Made by a program: the position numbers and the translations under genes
Shown here: positions 26,411-36,790 of the stretch, piece by piece
Layout of the letters: every line of letters starts with the position of its first letter
Position numbering within the stretch: position 1 is the first letter of the stretch
From: Paracoccaceae bacterium
GTDB taxonomy: Bacteria > Pseudomonadota > Alphaproteobacteria > Rhodobacterales > Rhodobacteraceae
DNA: 64,000 nucleotides
Direction: 5' to 3'
Assembly (NCBI GenBank): GCA_014872815.1
Contig: WKFK01000014.1
Span: 372,001 to 436,000, forward strand
Notes under the pieces: model-generated
Seen by the model: only the letters and a program-made list of their open reading frames with translations
What the model was told of the DNA's origin: nothing
The model's database searches: none

Positions 26411-29400
26411 AAAATCAAAGTTCTGTTCAGACAAACTATGGAGAGACACATCTTCCAGTGTGATCTGATGACTTGAGCTGACCGAGATGACCACATCACC
26501 GCCCACTTGCACCGCGTGATTGGCCATAACATCCGAAAAGTTGGTGAAATCCGAAACCTGAGAGAAGTCCAGCACATCAGCGGACAGATCGAAATCGGTC
26601 ACGGTGTCCTGACCGAAACTATTGGTGAAAACGAACCGATCCGCCCCGCTGCCTCCGGTCAAAACATCAGCGCCGCTGTCTCCACGCAAGGTATCGTTGC
26701 CCGCGCCGCCAATCAGCGTGTCATTGCCCGATGCGCCGCGCAAATAGTTGGCTTGAGAGTCACCGGTTAGATTATCTGCCGCTCGGTCAGACCCATAAAG
26801 ATGCTCGATGCTGACGTAGGTATCACCGCTGCTGTTTTCACCGGTTTCCAGATTGACTGTGACCCCGATCGAGTGCCCCCAATAGGCAGCCGTATCTTGG
26901 CCTTCGCCACCGTCAAAGAGGTCAATGCCAGCTTCATCCCGAAGATAGTCGTCTCCTGCGCCGCCTCTCATTGTGTCATTTCCAGAGCCGCCATAAATGC
27001 GGTCAATTCCATCGTCGCCTTGCATGCTGTCGTGTCCGGCACCGCCATACAGCGTGTCGGCACCACCGTTGCCAAATAGGCGATCTTCCCCATTGGATCC
27101 GTGCAGCCAGTTGGCGTCATGATCCCCAATTAGGGTGTCATTTGCCCGGCTGGACCCCAGCACATTTTCAATGCTGATATATGTGTCGCCGCTGGAGTTC
27201 TCGCCGGTCAGTAGATTGACAGATACGCCGCCGCCATGACCATAGTATGCAACCGTATCGTTGCCAGAGCCGCCGTCAAACAGGTCGATGCCAGCATCAT
27301 CACGCAGGTAGTCATTGCCGTCACCGCCCCGCAACGTGTCATTCCCGGAGCCACCATACAACCGATCAGCGTCGTCGTTGCCTTCCAAACTATCGTTCCC
27401 GGCGCCACCGTAGATACTGTCGGCGCCGCCGTTGCCAAACAACCTGTCATTGCCATTGGACGCATGCAGCCAGTTGGTCCCATGGCTGCCGATCAACGTG
27501 TCGTCGGCCAAGCTAGACCCCAGGATGTTCTCTATGCTGATGTACGTGTCACCGCTCGAATTCTCACCAGTCAGGAGATTAACAGAGACGCCGGATTTGT
27601 GGCCGTAGTAGGCAACCGTGTCATTCCCGGCTCCGCCATCAAACAGATCTATCCCGCTTTCGTCCCTCAAGTAGTCGTTACCAGAACCACCAATCAACCG
27701 ATCATTTCCGGAGCCACCATACAGACGGTCATTTCCGGTCTCGCCTTCAAGACTGTCGTTTCCATCATAGCCGTAAATGATGTCGCTTCCCCCAGCCCCG
27801 TCCAAATGGTTTGCGACGCTGCTGCCATAGATTTTGTCATTTGCGACATTGGATCCCAGCACGTGTTCGATGCTGTCGTATGTGTCCCCACCGGAATTGG
27901 CTCCGGTGGTCAGATTCACTGTCATACCGATGGAATGACCCCAGTAGGACACAGTATCTTGGCCATTACCCCCGACAAAATCATCACGACCATTTTCGTC
28001 TCTTAGGTAATCGTCTCCATCACCGCCAACCAGTTTGTCGTCACCTGCTCCGCCATACAAACGATCGTGACCAGATTTTCCTTCAAGACGATCATTACCA
28101 TCATCGCCATACACCGTATCATGTCCGGTGCCACCAACGAGACTGTCTTGCCCTTCATAACCACGAAGATAGTCGTCACCGCCACTGCCGAAAAAGTCGT
28201 CCACGCCGGTGCCACCATGCATGACCTCGGCAGAGCTATCACCCGATTGAACGTTGGAATGCTCAATCGTAATTTCGATCACTTCATACGGATCCAAATC
28301 AAAGCTGATATTGCTTGCGTTTGGACCAAGCTGTCCTTGGCTCAACAGGCTGACAGACCCAGACACGTCAGTTTCCGTCGCAAAGTAAAAATCATCCAAA
28401 GAAGTGGGATTGCTTACACCTGGTCGCACGAAAATATCTTCGGGCTTTGGAAGGTAGGTTTTCCATTCCCCAGAGGCGTATTTAAACAGACTGTCGTCGT
28501 ATGCATCCCCCAGCACATTGATCAATGCGTCGCGCTCAGCTGTGTCCACAGTTCGGCGACCGATCCGAGCGACCAAATCCCCGTTTGCGTCATACGCAGC
28601 ATTGTCACTGAGCCCGTCCGAGGAGCTCGCGTCTATGCCCACAACGCGACCACTCCAAGAGACCGCGCCGCCTGCCAGATCGGAAAGATCAAGCGAGAAG
28701 TTTTGCCCAAAGCTCTCGGTATGTGACGTGACATACACCACACTCCGGTACCCATTGGTGTAGGCGTTGACCTCCAGTGCTGTGGCGTCAAAACCTTCCA
28801 CAGAGATGGCGTACATTGCGCCATCTGAGGGATTAAGGCTTTCGGCCATCAATTGCAGCATCACCCCCGCAGGTGTTAGCTGTACTGGTCCCTCATCAGA
28901 GTTCCCACCAGCAATGGAAGTGGATGTATTGTGACGGATGGTCCAAAAATCGGCGCCATCAACGCCCATCTCAATCATGTTCTGGAACTGCTCAACAACA
29001 ACACCGGCAGCCTTAAGGCCGGTCCAATGCCAATGTCCGGTTTCCACATTCCACTCGGTCACCTGAATGTTCAGGTCTTGAGGCAGCATCGCTTCCCACG
29101 TTGCAAAACGCAGGTCCAGTGTTTTCAGTTCGGAACGGGTGAGCTGCTCGCTTTGATCGTAGCCATCAAGCTCTTTGTCAAAATAGTAGTGCGCAATGAT
29201 CCCATCAATGCCCGCAGACGCCGCGTCCGTTTGGAACCCGTTGGTAATGTTGTTATCAGCATCGAGCTGCTCCATGAGCTCCAGATTACCTTTAATAACG
29301 CGCTGCTCGTAACCATTCAGGCTGCGGTAGTAATCGGAGGCGGACATGGAGTCTGTCCAGTCGTCAGGGCGATGCTCTGGATCCCAGTGCGCCATGGCCG

Positions 29401-29998
29401 CCATGGCATCTGCATCACTTACAGAGCCATAGCTTCCGCCTTTGTAGTTGGAAGCGCCGCCAGCGACGTTAGAGGTCTGCACCCAGATTTCGGGTTGGTA
29501 TCCATTGACCGTTACCGACCGCAAGGCATTGGCAACATCTGCCGCATAGGATCCGTACTCAGTCTCATCAATGGTTTGCCAAAACTCGTTGCCAATTTCA
29601 TAACCGGCGATCAGGTCAATCTGATCTCCCATGTAGGTGAGCACGAGTTCTGCCCAGTCACGAATATCCTGCTGGTTGGTGTGCTCTGCCGCCAAAGCTG
29701 GAACCACTAACGTTGTGCGGGACCCAGTTTCTTTTACCCAGTCCAGATAGTTTTTTGTGTCTTCACGGATCTGGTCAAAGCCGGTCTGGCTCCGATCCAA
29801 CTCCGTGATTTGCTCATTCGCCGCGCGCCCAGCCGGATACCGGAGCCGTGTCGACCCCAACATCTCCACGGCTTCGATGAAACCATCATTTGGCACACCG
29901 TTGACTTCGTTCGTCGTCCCCAAAAGGTTCGCGCCGAACATATCAGAACGCACCTCTACCGGTGCACTACTGCGATCCACAGTAATGGTAATAGGCAT
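26408..29998 (-). CDS. Large secreted glycoside-hydrolase-like protein with RTX repeats
   Basis: The 1196-residue protein starts with a TIM-barrel-like domain (about 1-410) of clan GH-A character: LRYPAGRAANE, the acid/base candidate E138 in YEIGNEFW and the nucleophile candidate E315 in VTEWNVE. A linker region (about 410-600) precedes about 540 residues of hemolysin-type GGxGxDxLx calcium-binding repeats, grouped into four modules each joined by a YWGH/YYGH...GDTY.SIE..GS segment. There is no N-terminal signal peptide, as for type I secretion, with a C-terminal secretion signal expected. The start at ATG 29998 follows a GAGGA site. The substrate is unknown and no HlyB/HlyD genes are near. 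Confidence 0.9.
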   Translation of the reverse strand: MPITITVDRSSAPVEVRSDMFGANLLGTTNEVNGVPNDGFIEAVEMLGSTRLRYPAGRAANEQITELDRSQTGFDQIREDTKNYLDWVKETGSRTTLVVPALAAEHTNQQDIRDWAELVLTYMGDQIDLIAGYEIGNEFWQTIDETEYGSYAADVANALRSVTVNGYQPEIWVQTSNVAGGASNYKGGSYGSVSDADAMAAMAHWDPEHRPDDWTDSMSASDYYRSLNGYEQRVIKGNLELMEQLDADNNITNGFQTDAASAGIDGIIAHYYFDKELDGYDQSEQLTRSELKTLDLRFATWEAMLPQDLNIQVTEWNVETGHWHWTGLKAAGVVVEQFQNMIEMGVDGADFWTIRHNTSTSIAGGNSDEGPVQLTPAGVMLQLMAESLNPSDGAMYAISVEGFDATALEVNAYTNGYRSVVYVTSHTESFGQNFSLDLSDLAGGAVSWSGRVVGIDASSSDGLSDNAAYDANGDLVARIGRRTVDTAERDALINVLGDAYDDSLFKYASGEWKTYLPKPEDIFVRPGVSNPTSLDDFYFATETDVSGSVSLLSQGQLGPNASNISFDLDPYEVIEITIEHSNVQSGDSSAEVMHGGTGVDDFFGSGGDDYLRGYEGQDSLVGGTGHDTVYGDDGNDRLEGKSGHDRLYGGAGDDKLVGGDGDDYLRDENGRDDFVGGNGQDTVSYWGHSIGMTVNLTTGANSGGDTYDSIEHVLGSNVANDKIYGSSVANHLDGAGGSDIIYGYDGNDSLEGETGNDRLYGGSGNDRLIGGSGNDYLRDESGIDLFDGGAGNDTVAYYGHKSGVSVNLLTGENSSGDTYISIENILGSSLADDTLIGSHGTNWLHASNGNDRLFGNGGADSIYGGAGNDSLEGNDDADRLYGGSGNDTLRGGDGNDYLRDDAGIDLFDGGSGNDTVAYYGHGGGVSVNLLTGENSSGDTYISIENVLGSSRANDTLIGDHDANWLHGSNGEDRLFGNGGADTLYGGAGHDSMQGDDGIDRIYGGSGNDTMRGGAGDDYLRDEAGIDLFDGGEGQDTAAYWGHSIGVTVNLETGENSSGDTYVSIEHLYGSDRAADNLTGDSQANYLRGASGNDTLIGGAGNDTLRGDSGADVLTGGSGADRFVFTNSFGQDTVTDFDLSADVLDFSQVSDFTNFSDVMANHAVQVGGDVVISVSSSHQITLEDVSLHSLSEQNFDF
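26740..28220 (-). repeat. Four tandem coding modules of about 330-360 bp in the RTX region
   Basis: The linker segment recurs near plus-strand positions 27930, 27590, 27230 and 26870. Each copy is flanked by RTX nonapeptides and a YLRD-E/D...D-F-G-G stretch. The outer two copies share YWGHSIG and the inner two share YYGH and NLLTGENSSGDTYISIEN, which suggests internal duplication. Confidence 0.8.
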
Positions 29999-30510
29999 CT
30001 TGTTGTCCTCAGAATTCGTTACAGAGGCACGGGCAGGTTTTTCTCCTGCTGCATCTGCTAACACCCTTCTGAGTGCGTAGCGCCAGTTCTATGTTTCGTG
30101 ATTCTGATGAAGCTCTATCTCTTGAGACGCATCACATTTTTCCCACCTAATGGCCCACCCCTGAGCCGTTAAAATCCCAATCTCAGTCGTAGGGAAATGC
30201 CGCTAATGAGTCCTAAACTGAACTATGAGAATTTTCGACAAAGCTGTCTTAGGTTTTAGAGGTGACGCTAAATCTCTCGTAAACCTCTTAAAAACAAGTG
30301 CTTCGATGATCTTGCGCAAAAGAATGACCGAACGCCCGTTGTTAGCTGGATTTTAAGCAGTTTTGGCATGCCTAAATGTTGCCACAAAGGTGCCTCGATG
30401 CTGCCTCAGGTTAACACCTTGCCGCCACAAACCCGGCCAGAACACGCCTTAAATCATGCGCGAGAACCGAATCTCCGCGATTACGAACAACGCCCAATTG
30501 TTAAGAGAAG
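29999..30510. other. 512-bp intergenic region upstream of the RTX gene
   Basis: This region lies between the RTX gene start and tRNA-Arg. Apart from the GAGGA ribosome site next to 29998, I find no gene or strong hairpin. It is AT-rich in 30180-30360 and may hold the RTX promoter, but no clear -35/-10 pair stands out. Confidence 0.5.
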
Positions 30511-30587
<77 letters not shown>

Positions 30588-30641
30588 CTAGGGTCGGGGT
30601 ATAGCCAGTGTGGCTACGCCCCGCAATCGCAAAATGAACGT

Positions 30642-31862
30642 CTATCCAAAGAGTTCATGCGCCAATTCTAGCGCGTCGATGAGCGTGTCGGCCTCATCGG
30701 TGGTGTTGTAGAGACCAAAGCTGGCGCGACAGGTCGCGGACACGCCGAGATGCTCCATCAAGGGTCCGGCACAGTGGTGCCCTGCCCGCACGGCCACACC
30801 CTTTTTGTCCAGGATCGTGGAGATGTCATGCGCATGCGCAGCCCCATCCAATGTGAAGCTGAAGATCGCTGCCTTGTCCGCCGTGGTGCCCTGCACCTGC
30901 AACCAGTTCAGGCCGGAGAGCTTTTGCATAGTGTAGTCGCGCAGCTTGGCTTCGTGGGCTGCGACATTGTCCATGCCGAGCTCCATCAAGTAGTCCAGCG
31001 CCACCCCAAAGCCAATCGTTTGCACGATGCCCGGCGTACCGGCCTCGAACTTCATCGGAGGATCGTTGTAGATCACAGCCTCTTTCGAGACTTCCTTGAT
31101 CATATCGCCCCCGCCAATGAAAGGCCGCATCTCTTTCATGCGGTCCATCTTGCAGTAGATCGCCCCGGAACCTGACGGGCCGTAAAGCTTATGGCCGGTG
31201 ATGGCATAGAAATCACAGCCAATGTCCTGCACGTCTACCGGCGCATGCACGGACCCTTGCGAGCCATCCACAAGCACAGGCACGCCCTTGGCATGTGCGC
31301 CCTCTGTGATGGCCTTCACGTCCACCATTGTACCTAGCACGTTGGAACACTGCGTCACCGCAACAAGCTTGGTTTTGGGGCCAATTGCATCAAGAACGGC
31401 CTGAGGATCCAACGCCCCAGTGCTGTCCACATCCACCCATTTCAGAACAACGCCCTGCCGTTCTCGCAGGAAATGCCAAGGTACAATGTTGGCATGGTGT
31501 TCCATCACCGAGAGAATGATCTCATCGCCAGCTTCCAGCCGCGGCATGGCCCAGCCATAGGCGACCATATTGATGCCTTCGGTGGTGCCGGAATTCAGGA
31601 CAATCTCGTCCTCGCTGCCAGCGTTCAGAAACTTGGCAATCTTACCGCGCACGGCCTCATACTTGTCCGTCGCAAGGTTAGAAAGGTAGTGCAAGCCTCT
31701 GTGAACATTCGCATATTCCATAGAGTAGGCATTGGTTATCGCATCAATCACAACCTGCGGCTTTTGCGCCGAAGCCCCGTTGTCCAAATAAACCAGCGGC
31801 TTGCCATTCACCTCGCGGCTCAGGATCGGAAAATCAGCACGGATCTTGTTGACGTCATACAT
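30642..31862 (-). CDS. sufS: Cysteine desulfurase SufS
   Basis: The 406-residue PLP enzyme mobilises sulfur from cysteine for the SufBCD scaffold. It is a group II desulfurase: the PLP lysine lies in [15 protein letters not shown], and the active Cys in [15 protein letters not shown]. Length and N-terminus ([26 protein letters not shown]) fit SufS. It is the last gene of the operon, with its ATG directly next to the stop of the preceding membrane-protein gene. No sufE or sufA follows it; the next feature is tRNA-Arg. Confidence 0.95.
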   Translation of the reverse strand: MYDVNKIRADFPILSREVNGKPLVYLDNGASAQKPQVVIDAITNAYSMEYANVHRGLHYLSNLATDKYEAVRGKIAKFLNAGSEDEIVLNSGTTEGINMVAYGWAMPRLEAGDEIILSVMEHHANIVPWHFLRERQGVVLKWVDVDSTGALDPQAVLDAIGPKTKLVAVTQCSNVLGTMVDVKAITEGAHAKGVPVLVDGSQGSVHAPVDVQDIGCDFYAITGHKLYGPSGSGAIYCKMDRMKEMRPFIGGGDMIKEVSKEAVIYNDPPMKFEAGTPGIVQTIGFGVALDYLMELGMDNVAAHEAKLRDYTMQKLSGLNWLQVQGTTADKAAIFSFTLDGAAHAHDISTILDKKGVAVRAGHHCAGPLMEHLGVSATCRASFGLYNTTDEADTLIDALELAHELFG

Positions 31863-31863
31863 G

Positions 31864-32445
31864 TTATGTATTTCCTAGAAAAACAGTCAGAACGATACTT
31901 GAGACAATCGACATCGCGATCTGAAGAACCAGCACCGCCACAACAATCAGTGCCAAGGCTTTTGCAAGACTTCCGAAACCATGTAAAACATTGACAAACT
32001 GAAGGTTTATCCAAAACCCATAGAAGGCCAAACCGATCATTACCCAAAATGCAAGATCAATGGAAAGTACTGCCAAAAGCAACACCAACGCCAGAACGCA
32101 AACTTGAAAAACTTGTAGCCAACCCAGGCCAAGTAAGATTTCCTCAAGACGCGCCCGCCCGCCGAGTATTCGACCACCTTGATAGATCAAAAAACACAAA
32201 AGTGCGGAGTTAGCGAACATAAGACTTGTGTATAGGATCGGTGCCTGCGTCAAAGCGGCAAAGATCGGCGCGAGGGCTGGAAAGAAACCGACAGCCAAAA
32301 AAATCAGACAGGTGCTGAGCACAGTGCCCAAAGCGACGACCAACCAGCCTTCATTACTTGAAACAGGCCGTCCTAGGATAACCAGCGCAGCCTCGGCAGG
32401 ATCCCGAAAGGTCAACCAAAACAAAGCGGTAAGTTGCTCTTTCAT
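31864..32445 (-). CDS. YIP1-like membrane protein (second of two)
   Basis: The 193-residue protein is dominated by about five transmembrane segments and has the N-terminal FWLTFRDPAEAALVIL stretch typical of YIP1-family proteins in this group. Its function is unknown. I start it at ATG 32445, where ATGA overlaps the stop of the preceding YIP1-like gene by 4 nt. It sits between sufD and sufS, an arrangement that suggests a membrane link to Fe-S assembly but does not show one. Confidence 0.85.
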   Translation of the reverse strand: MKEQLTALFWLTFRDPAEAALVILGRPVSSNEGWLVVALGTVLSTCLIFLAVGFFPALAPIFAALTQAPILYTSLMFANSALLCFLIYQGGRILGGRARLEEILLGLGWLQVFQVCVLALVLLLAVLSIDLAFWVMIGLAFYGFWINLQFVNVLHGFGSLAKALALIVVAVLVLQIAMSIVSSIVLTVFLGNT

Positions 32446-32927
32446 GCGGCCACCCTGCCTGCTTCGAGAAGACCGGACATCCAAATCCAGACAAAGGAAA
32501 CAAACCAAAGCGCGCTGACAATGGTCAACGCCGTGCCTTGCCCGATGAAACCTTCGACTAGGCCGACTAGCAGATACAGCGGACCTGTTGAGAGCATCGC
32601 CCAGAACAACGCAAAGCGGGCGCCAAAACTCGACTGCTTGCGCCCAAAGGCACGCAACACCAGGTGGGAGACAAACGCCAAAGTGACCGCTAAAAGCGGC
32701 AACACAAACATCAGGGCAAAGAGATTGGCCCCCAATAGGGGGTTCAGTTCAACCTGCTCCAAATGCGCCTCGCGCGCCAAAGCCGGCCAACGAGACACAA
32801 AAATCACGCCACAGGCGGCCATCAGGATCGCAAAGGCACGGTCCTCACGCTCGCCCATCGCCAGACGGCGGGCAACCACCGCGCGCGGGGCGCGGTAGCT
32901 GGCCATCATATCGCTCGTCACAGACAT
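32442..32927 (-). CDS. YIP1-like membrane protein (first of two)
   Basis: The 161-residue protein has a short charged N-terminus (PRAVVARRLAMGEREDRAFAIL) and about four hydrophobic segments. It resembles the YIP1-family membrane proteins often placed in suf operons of Rhodobacteraceae. It overlaps sufD by one base and the next YIP1-like gene by four, so the three are tightly coupled. No catalytic motif is seen; its role is not known. Confidence 0.83.
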   Translation of the reverse strand: MSVTSDMMASYRAPRAVVARRLAMGEREDRAFAILMAACGVIFVSRWPALAREAHLEQVELNPLLGANLFALMFVLPLLAVTLAFVSHLVLRAFGRKQSSFGARFALFWAMLSTGPLYLLVGLVEGFIGQGTALTIVSALWFVSFVWIWMSGLLEAGRVAA

Positions 32928-34213
32928 CAGCCGCGTCGACGCTCCAACCAGGATTCCAGACGCCCGATGATCTCGTCACGCAGCTCTTCGCTTTCGACTT
33001 CTTCAACGGCTTCGGCCACGAAGGACATCACCAACAAGTCGGTTGCGATGTCTTTGGGAACACCACGGGCCCGCAGGTAGAACAGCGCGTCTTCGTCAAT
33101 CGCTCCGGACGTGGAACCGTGTGAACAGGCCACATCATCCGCGTAGATTTCAAGCTCTGGCTTCGCGAGAAACTGACTGTCTTCATCCAGCAGCAGCGAC
33201 TGGCTGATTTGATAGCCATCGGTCTTCTGCGCACCAGGCTGCACGAGGATCTTGCCCTGAAACACACCAGTGGCACCGTTGCGCAGGACCTTCTTGAACA
33301 CCTGACGGCTTTCGCAGTTCACAGCGTCATGAGTGACAAACACGGTGTCATCGTGATGGAAGTCACCGTCGCCAAGACAGGCGCCCGCCACGTGGGCGAC
33401 TGCGTCATCACCGGTAAGCTCAAGCACAGCTTCGTTCCGGGTCAAACGTCCGTTCACCGTCAAAGTAAAGCTTTTGAACACGCTTTCGGTGCCCATGCGG
33501 CCAAACATGTGCGTGACGGCCCGACGCTCGTGGTCACGCCCCTGCGCACGCACGTGATGGAAGGCCGCGTTGTCGGCGACATCCACTTCCATGGACTTGT
33601 TAAAACGCGCCGCAGCCGGACCGTTTTCCAACACTGTCACTTCAGCACCCGCATCAAGCTTGATCACGTGGTGCAGAACCGCGTCGGATGTTTCCGCCTT
33701 GTGCTGATAAATCAGGCTCACAGGCTTTGCGACTTTGCCAGTCACGTGGATCACAACACCGTCGGTGGCATAGGCCGTGTTGAAAGCCGCCAGCGGACGT
33801 TCAACTGGCACCTGACCTTTGGCTTCAAGCACACCATAGAGCTCTTTTGCCCAGTGGATGTCTTTCTCGGCCACGTCCGCCAGACGCTCGATCGTCAGGC
33901 CTTCGCCCGCCAGATCGTCAGACTGGTCCGCATCAAACACGCCGTCGACAAAAACCACTTTGATCCGGTCAAAGCTGTCAAACAAAGGCGCTTCGCCAGT
34001 CTCAAACACAGCCGCTGCAGGCGCCTCTGCTTGTGTCAGCGTGTCCGGACGGGTGTATTTCCAATACTCGTCCCGACGCTCTGGCAAACCCATTTCGTGT
34101 AGGCGGCCAAGAGCCGCCGCGCGCGCTTCACTGGCCCACTGACCGCCTGCCGGAACGGTCAACCCGTCCAAACGTGCCGCAGTGGCTTCTTGTTTCTTAG
34201 CCAAAGCCGCCAT
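32927..34213 (-). CDS. sufD: Fe-S cluster assembly protein SufD
   Basis: The 428-residue protein is the SufB-paralogous subunit of the SufBC2D scaffold complex. The C-terminal beta-helix core contains SHGSTSGAIDEDALFYLRARG, where His participates in cluster assembly in known SufD proteins, and ends in the helical EAVEEVESEELRDEI segment. It overlaps the sufC stop by one base (TAATG) and the following YIP1-like gene by one base. Confidence 0.95.
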   Translation of the reverse strand: MAALAKKQEATAARLDGLTVPAGGQWASEARAAALGRLHEMGLPERRDEYWKYTRPDTLTQAEAPAAAVFETGEAPLFDSFDRIKVVFVDGVFDADQSDDLAGEGLTIERLADVAEKDIHWAKELYGVLEAKGQVPVERPLAAFNTAYATDGVVIHVTGKVAKPVSLIYQHKAETSDAVLHHVIKLDAGAEVTVLENGPAAARFNKSMEVDVADNAAFHHVRAQGRDHERRAVTHMFGRMGTESVFKSFTLTVNGRLTRNEAVLELTGDDAVAHVAGACLGDGDFHHDDTVFVTHDAVNCESRQVFKKVLRNGATGVFQGKILVQPGAQKTDGYQISQSLLLDEDSQFLAKPELEIYADDVACSHGSTSGAIDEDALFYLRARGVPKDIATDLLVMSFVAEAVEEVESEELRDEIIGRLESWLERRRG

Positions 34214-34968
34214 TATGCGACCTCCGCCAGAATGTCGGCATAGCCGTTTTTCTCGACTTCAAGCGCCAACTCAGGACCACCGGTTTTCACAATACGACCA
34301 TCCGCCATGATGTGCACAACGTCTGGTTTGATGTGGTCCAGCAAGCGCTGGTAGTGGGTGATCACAAGGAAACCACGGCCTTCATCACGCAGTGCGTTTA
34401 CGCCTTCAGACACCAGCTTCATCGCGTCCACGTCCAGACCGGAGTCGGTCTCGTCCAGGATGCACATCTTTGGCTCCAGCATCGCCATCTGCAGGATCTC
34501 ATTACGCTTTTTCTCACCACCGGAGAAGCCAACGTTCACCGGACGCTTCAGCATGTCTGCGTCGATCTTCAGGGTTTTCGCTTTGGCACGGATCTCTTTT
34601 AGGAAGTCCGCCGCGGAGAGCTCCTCTTCACCACGCGCCTTTCGCTGTGCGTTCACAGCGGTGCGCAGGAAGGTCATGTTGCCCACACCCGGGATTTCCA
34701 CAGGGTATTGGAATGCAAGGAACAGACCCAGCGCCGCGCGCTCTTCGGCTTCCAGTTCCAGCAGGTCTTCGCCGCCCAGGGTGGCTTCACCGTCAGTCAC
34801 TTGATAGCCGTCTTTGCCGGACAGCACATAGGACAGCGTGGACTTACCGGAACCGTTTGGCCCCATGATTGCGTGCACCTTGCCCGCTTCCACCTTGAGA
34901 TCGACACCTTTGAGGATCTGCTTGTCTTCTTCTTCAAGTTTGACCTTCAGGCCTTTGATTTCCAACAT
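34213..34968 (-). CDS. sufC: Fe-S cluster assembly ATPase SufC
   Basis: The 251-residue ABC-type ATPase drives the SufBC2D complex. Walker A is GPNGSGKST, the signature is FSGGEKKRNE, and Walker B is CILDETDSGLD. I start it at ATG 34968, behind a GGAAG site at good spacing; ATG 34974 two codons earlier is in frame but too close to the site. It overlaps sufD by one base and follows the 67-residue membrane protein after about 70 bp. Confidence 0.96.
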   Translation of the reverse strand: MLEIKGLKVKLEEEDKQILKGVDLKVEAGKVHAIMGPNGSGKSTLSYVLSGKDGYQVTDGEATLGGEDLLELEAEERAALGLFLAFQYPVEIPGVGNMTFLRTAVNAQRKARGEEELSAADFLKEIRAKAKTLKIDADMLKRPVNVGFSGGEKKRNEILQMAMLEPKMCILDETDSGLDVDAMKLVSEGVNALRDEGRGFLVITHYQRLLDHIKPDVVHIMADGRIVKTGGPELALEVEKNGYADILAEVA

Positions 34969-35037
34969 GTTCATCTTCCTTCGCGTTTCCACGGGATGCC
35001 ACGGCACCCGGTCATATCTTTGTCTGTTACGCTGTTT

Positions 35038-35241
35038 TTAAGCGCTCACATAAGTGATCAGCATCATCACGCCCATCGCCACAATCCCGCACACGGCAGA
35101 GGTCACAAAAACTGATCCTGCGATCAGCCCGTCAGTTGACCCAAGCCGCTTCTTGCGCACGCCAAAGCCAACAGCAGAGCCCAGAGCGATGCCTGCACCA
35201 ACGCCAGCGGATTGTTGCATGAGGGCGTGAAGCGTTTCCAT
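35038..35241 (-). CDS. Small membrane protein between sufB and sufC
   Basis: I do not recognise it. The 67-residue protein has two hydrophobic segments, a Gly/Ala-rich one near residues 12-27 and a second near 40-64, separated by a basic KKRLG loop. Its ATG overlaps the sufB stop by one base (TAATG), strong evidence that it is translated with sufB. It has no cysteine ligand cluster beyond one Cys in the second segment. A membrane anchor or partner for the Suf complex is possible but unsupported. Confidence 0.78.
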   Translation of the reverse strand: METLHALMQQSAGVGAGIALGSAVGFGVRKKRLGSTDGLIAGSVFVTSAVCGIVAMGVMMLITYVSA

Positions 35242-36764
35242 TAGCCTACGGAGCCTTCCAACGAGATCGCCACTAGCTGTTGCGCTTCCATGGCAAACTC
35301 CATCGGCAGCGCTTGAAGCACCTCCTTGGCAAATCCGTTCACAATCAGCGCCACGGCCTCTTCTTCGTCCATGCCGCGCTGACGGCAGTAGAACATCTGC
35401 TCATCATCCACCTTGGACGTGGTTGCTTCGTGCTCCACACGAGACGAGTTGTTCTTCACCTCGATATACGGCACCGTATGCGCCCCGCATTTATCTCCGA
35501 TCAGCAGGCTATCACACTGGGTGTAATTCCGGCTGTTCTTGGCTTTCGGGTGCATGGAGACCTGACCACGGTACGTGTTCTGCGCCACGCCCGCGCTGAT
35601 GCCTTTGGAGACAATCCGCGACTTGGTATTTTTGCCGAGGTGGATCATCTTCGTGCCGGTATCAGCCTGCTGGTGGTTGTTGGTGATCGCAATCGAGTAA
35701 AACTCACCCTGCGCATCATCGCCACGCAGAATGCAGGACGGGTATTTCCATGTCACAGCTGAACCGGTCTCAACCTGCGTCCACATCACTTTGGCACGGT
35801 CCCCCCGGCAATCGGCGCGTTTGGTCACGAAGTTGTAGATACCGCCTTTGCCATTCTCATCCCCAGGATACCAGTTCTGAACGGTGGAGTATTTCACTTC
35901 CGCGTCTTCTTCGATGACAATTTCGACCACTGCCGCGTGGAGCTGAGAGGTATCACGCTGAGGAGCAGTACAGCCTTCAAGGTAGGATACGTAAGAGCCT
36001 TTGTCCGCAATGATCAGCGTCCGCTCAAACTGTCCGGTGTTTTCCGCATTGATACGGAAGTAGGTGGACAGTTCCATTGGGCAACGGACGCCAGGTGGAA
36101 CATAAACAAAGGACCCGTCCGAGAACACTGCGCTGTTCAGCGTGGCGTAGAAGTTGTCAGACACTGGAACAACGGAGCCAAGGTACTTTTTCACCAGCTC
36201 CGGATGTTCTCGGATCGCCTCAGAGATCGAGCAGAAGATCACGCCCGCTTCTTTCAGCTCTTTCTGGAAGGTTGTGCCCACAGACACGGAGTCAAACACC
36301 GCGTCAACCGCAACCTTACGGCCTTCCGCCGGTGCGTTCTCCGCACCTTCGACACCAGCCAAAATCATCTGTTCTTTCAGAGGGATACCGAGCTTTTCAT
36401 AGGTGGCCAGCAGCTTTGGGTCAACCTCATCCAAGGACTTCGGTTTCTCTTCCATGCTCTTTGGACGCGCATAGTAATACTGATCCTGGAAATCGACCTC
36501 CGGATAGTCCAGCATCGCCCAGTCCGGTTCTTCTTTGGTCAGCCAGCGCTTATACGCCTCCAGCCGCCATTCGGTCATCCATTCCGGTTCTTCGTTTTTC
36601 TCCGAAATCAAGCGGACAATGTCCTCGGTCAGCCCTTTGGGAGCGTATTCCATCTCGATCTCGGTTTCCCAACCGTATTTGTATTTGCCGCCAACTTCGC
36701 GCACGGCATCTACGGTTTCCTGGTCAACACCTTCTTTGACTTGGGTCTGATCAATTGCCGCCAT
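35241..36764 (-). CDS. sufB: Fe-S cluster assembly protein SufB
   Basis: The 507-residue scaffold subunit has the family segments [51 protein letters not shown] and the C-terminal [22 protein letters not shown]. It receives persulfide sulfur from the desulfurase and builds the cluster with SufC and SufD. I start at ATG 36764, which follows a CAGGAGA ribosome site; the frame is open further upstream into the iscS spacer. It begins 26 bp after iscS. Confidence 0.96.
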   Translation of the reverse strand: MAAIDQTQVKEGVDQETVDAVREVGGKYKYGWETEIEMEYAPKGLTEDIVRLISEKNEEPEWMTEWRLEAYKRWLTKEEPDWAMLDYPEVDFQDQYYYARPKSMEEKPKSLDEVDPKLLATYEKLGIPLKEQMILAGVEGAENAPAEGRKVAVDAVFDSVSVGTTFQKELKEAGVIFCSISEAIREHPELVKKYLGSVVPVSDNFYATLNSAVFSDGSFVYVPPGVRCPMELSTYFRINAENTGQFERTLIIADKGSYVSYLEGCTAPQRDTSQLHAAVVEIVIEEDAEVKYSTVQNWYPGDENGKGGIYNFVTKRADCRGDRAKVMWTQVETGSAVTWKYPSCILRGDDAQGEFYSIAITNNHQQADTGTKMIHLGKNTKSRIVSKGISAGVAQNTYRGQVSMHPKAKNSRNYTQCDSLLIGDKCGAHTVPYIEVKNNSSRVEHEATTSKVDDEQMFYCRQRGMDEEEAVALIVNGFAKEVLQALPMEFAMEAQQLVAISLEGSVG

Positions 36765-36790
36765 GTGCGTCTCCTGTCTCCGTTTTGCGC

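Noticed and set aside
26408..28220. RTX repeat region considered as a CRISPR-like array
   Set aside because: The repeats are in frame within one long coding sequence and encode GGxGxDxLx motifs.
36077..36739. 220-codon plus-strand frame opposite sufB
   Set aside because: Shadow of sufB; low-complexity Arg/Ser/Pro-rich translation.
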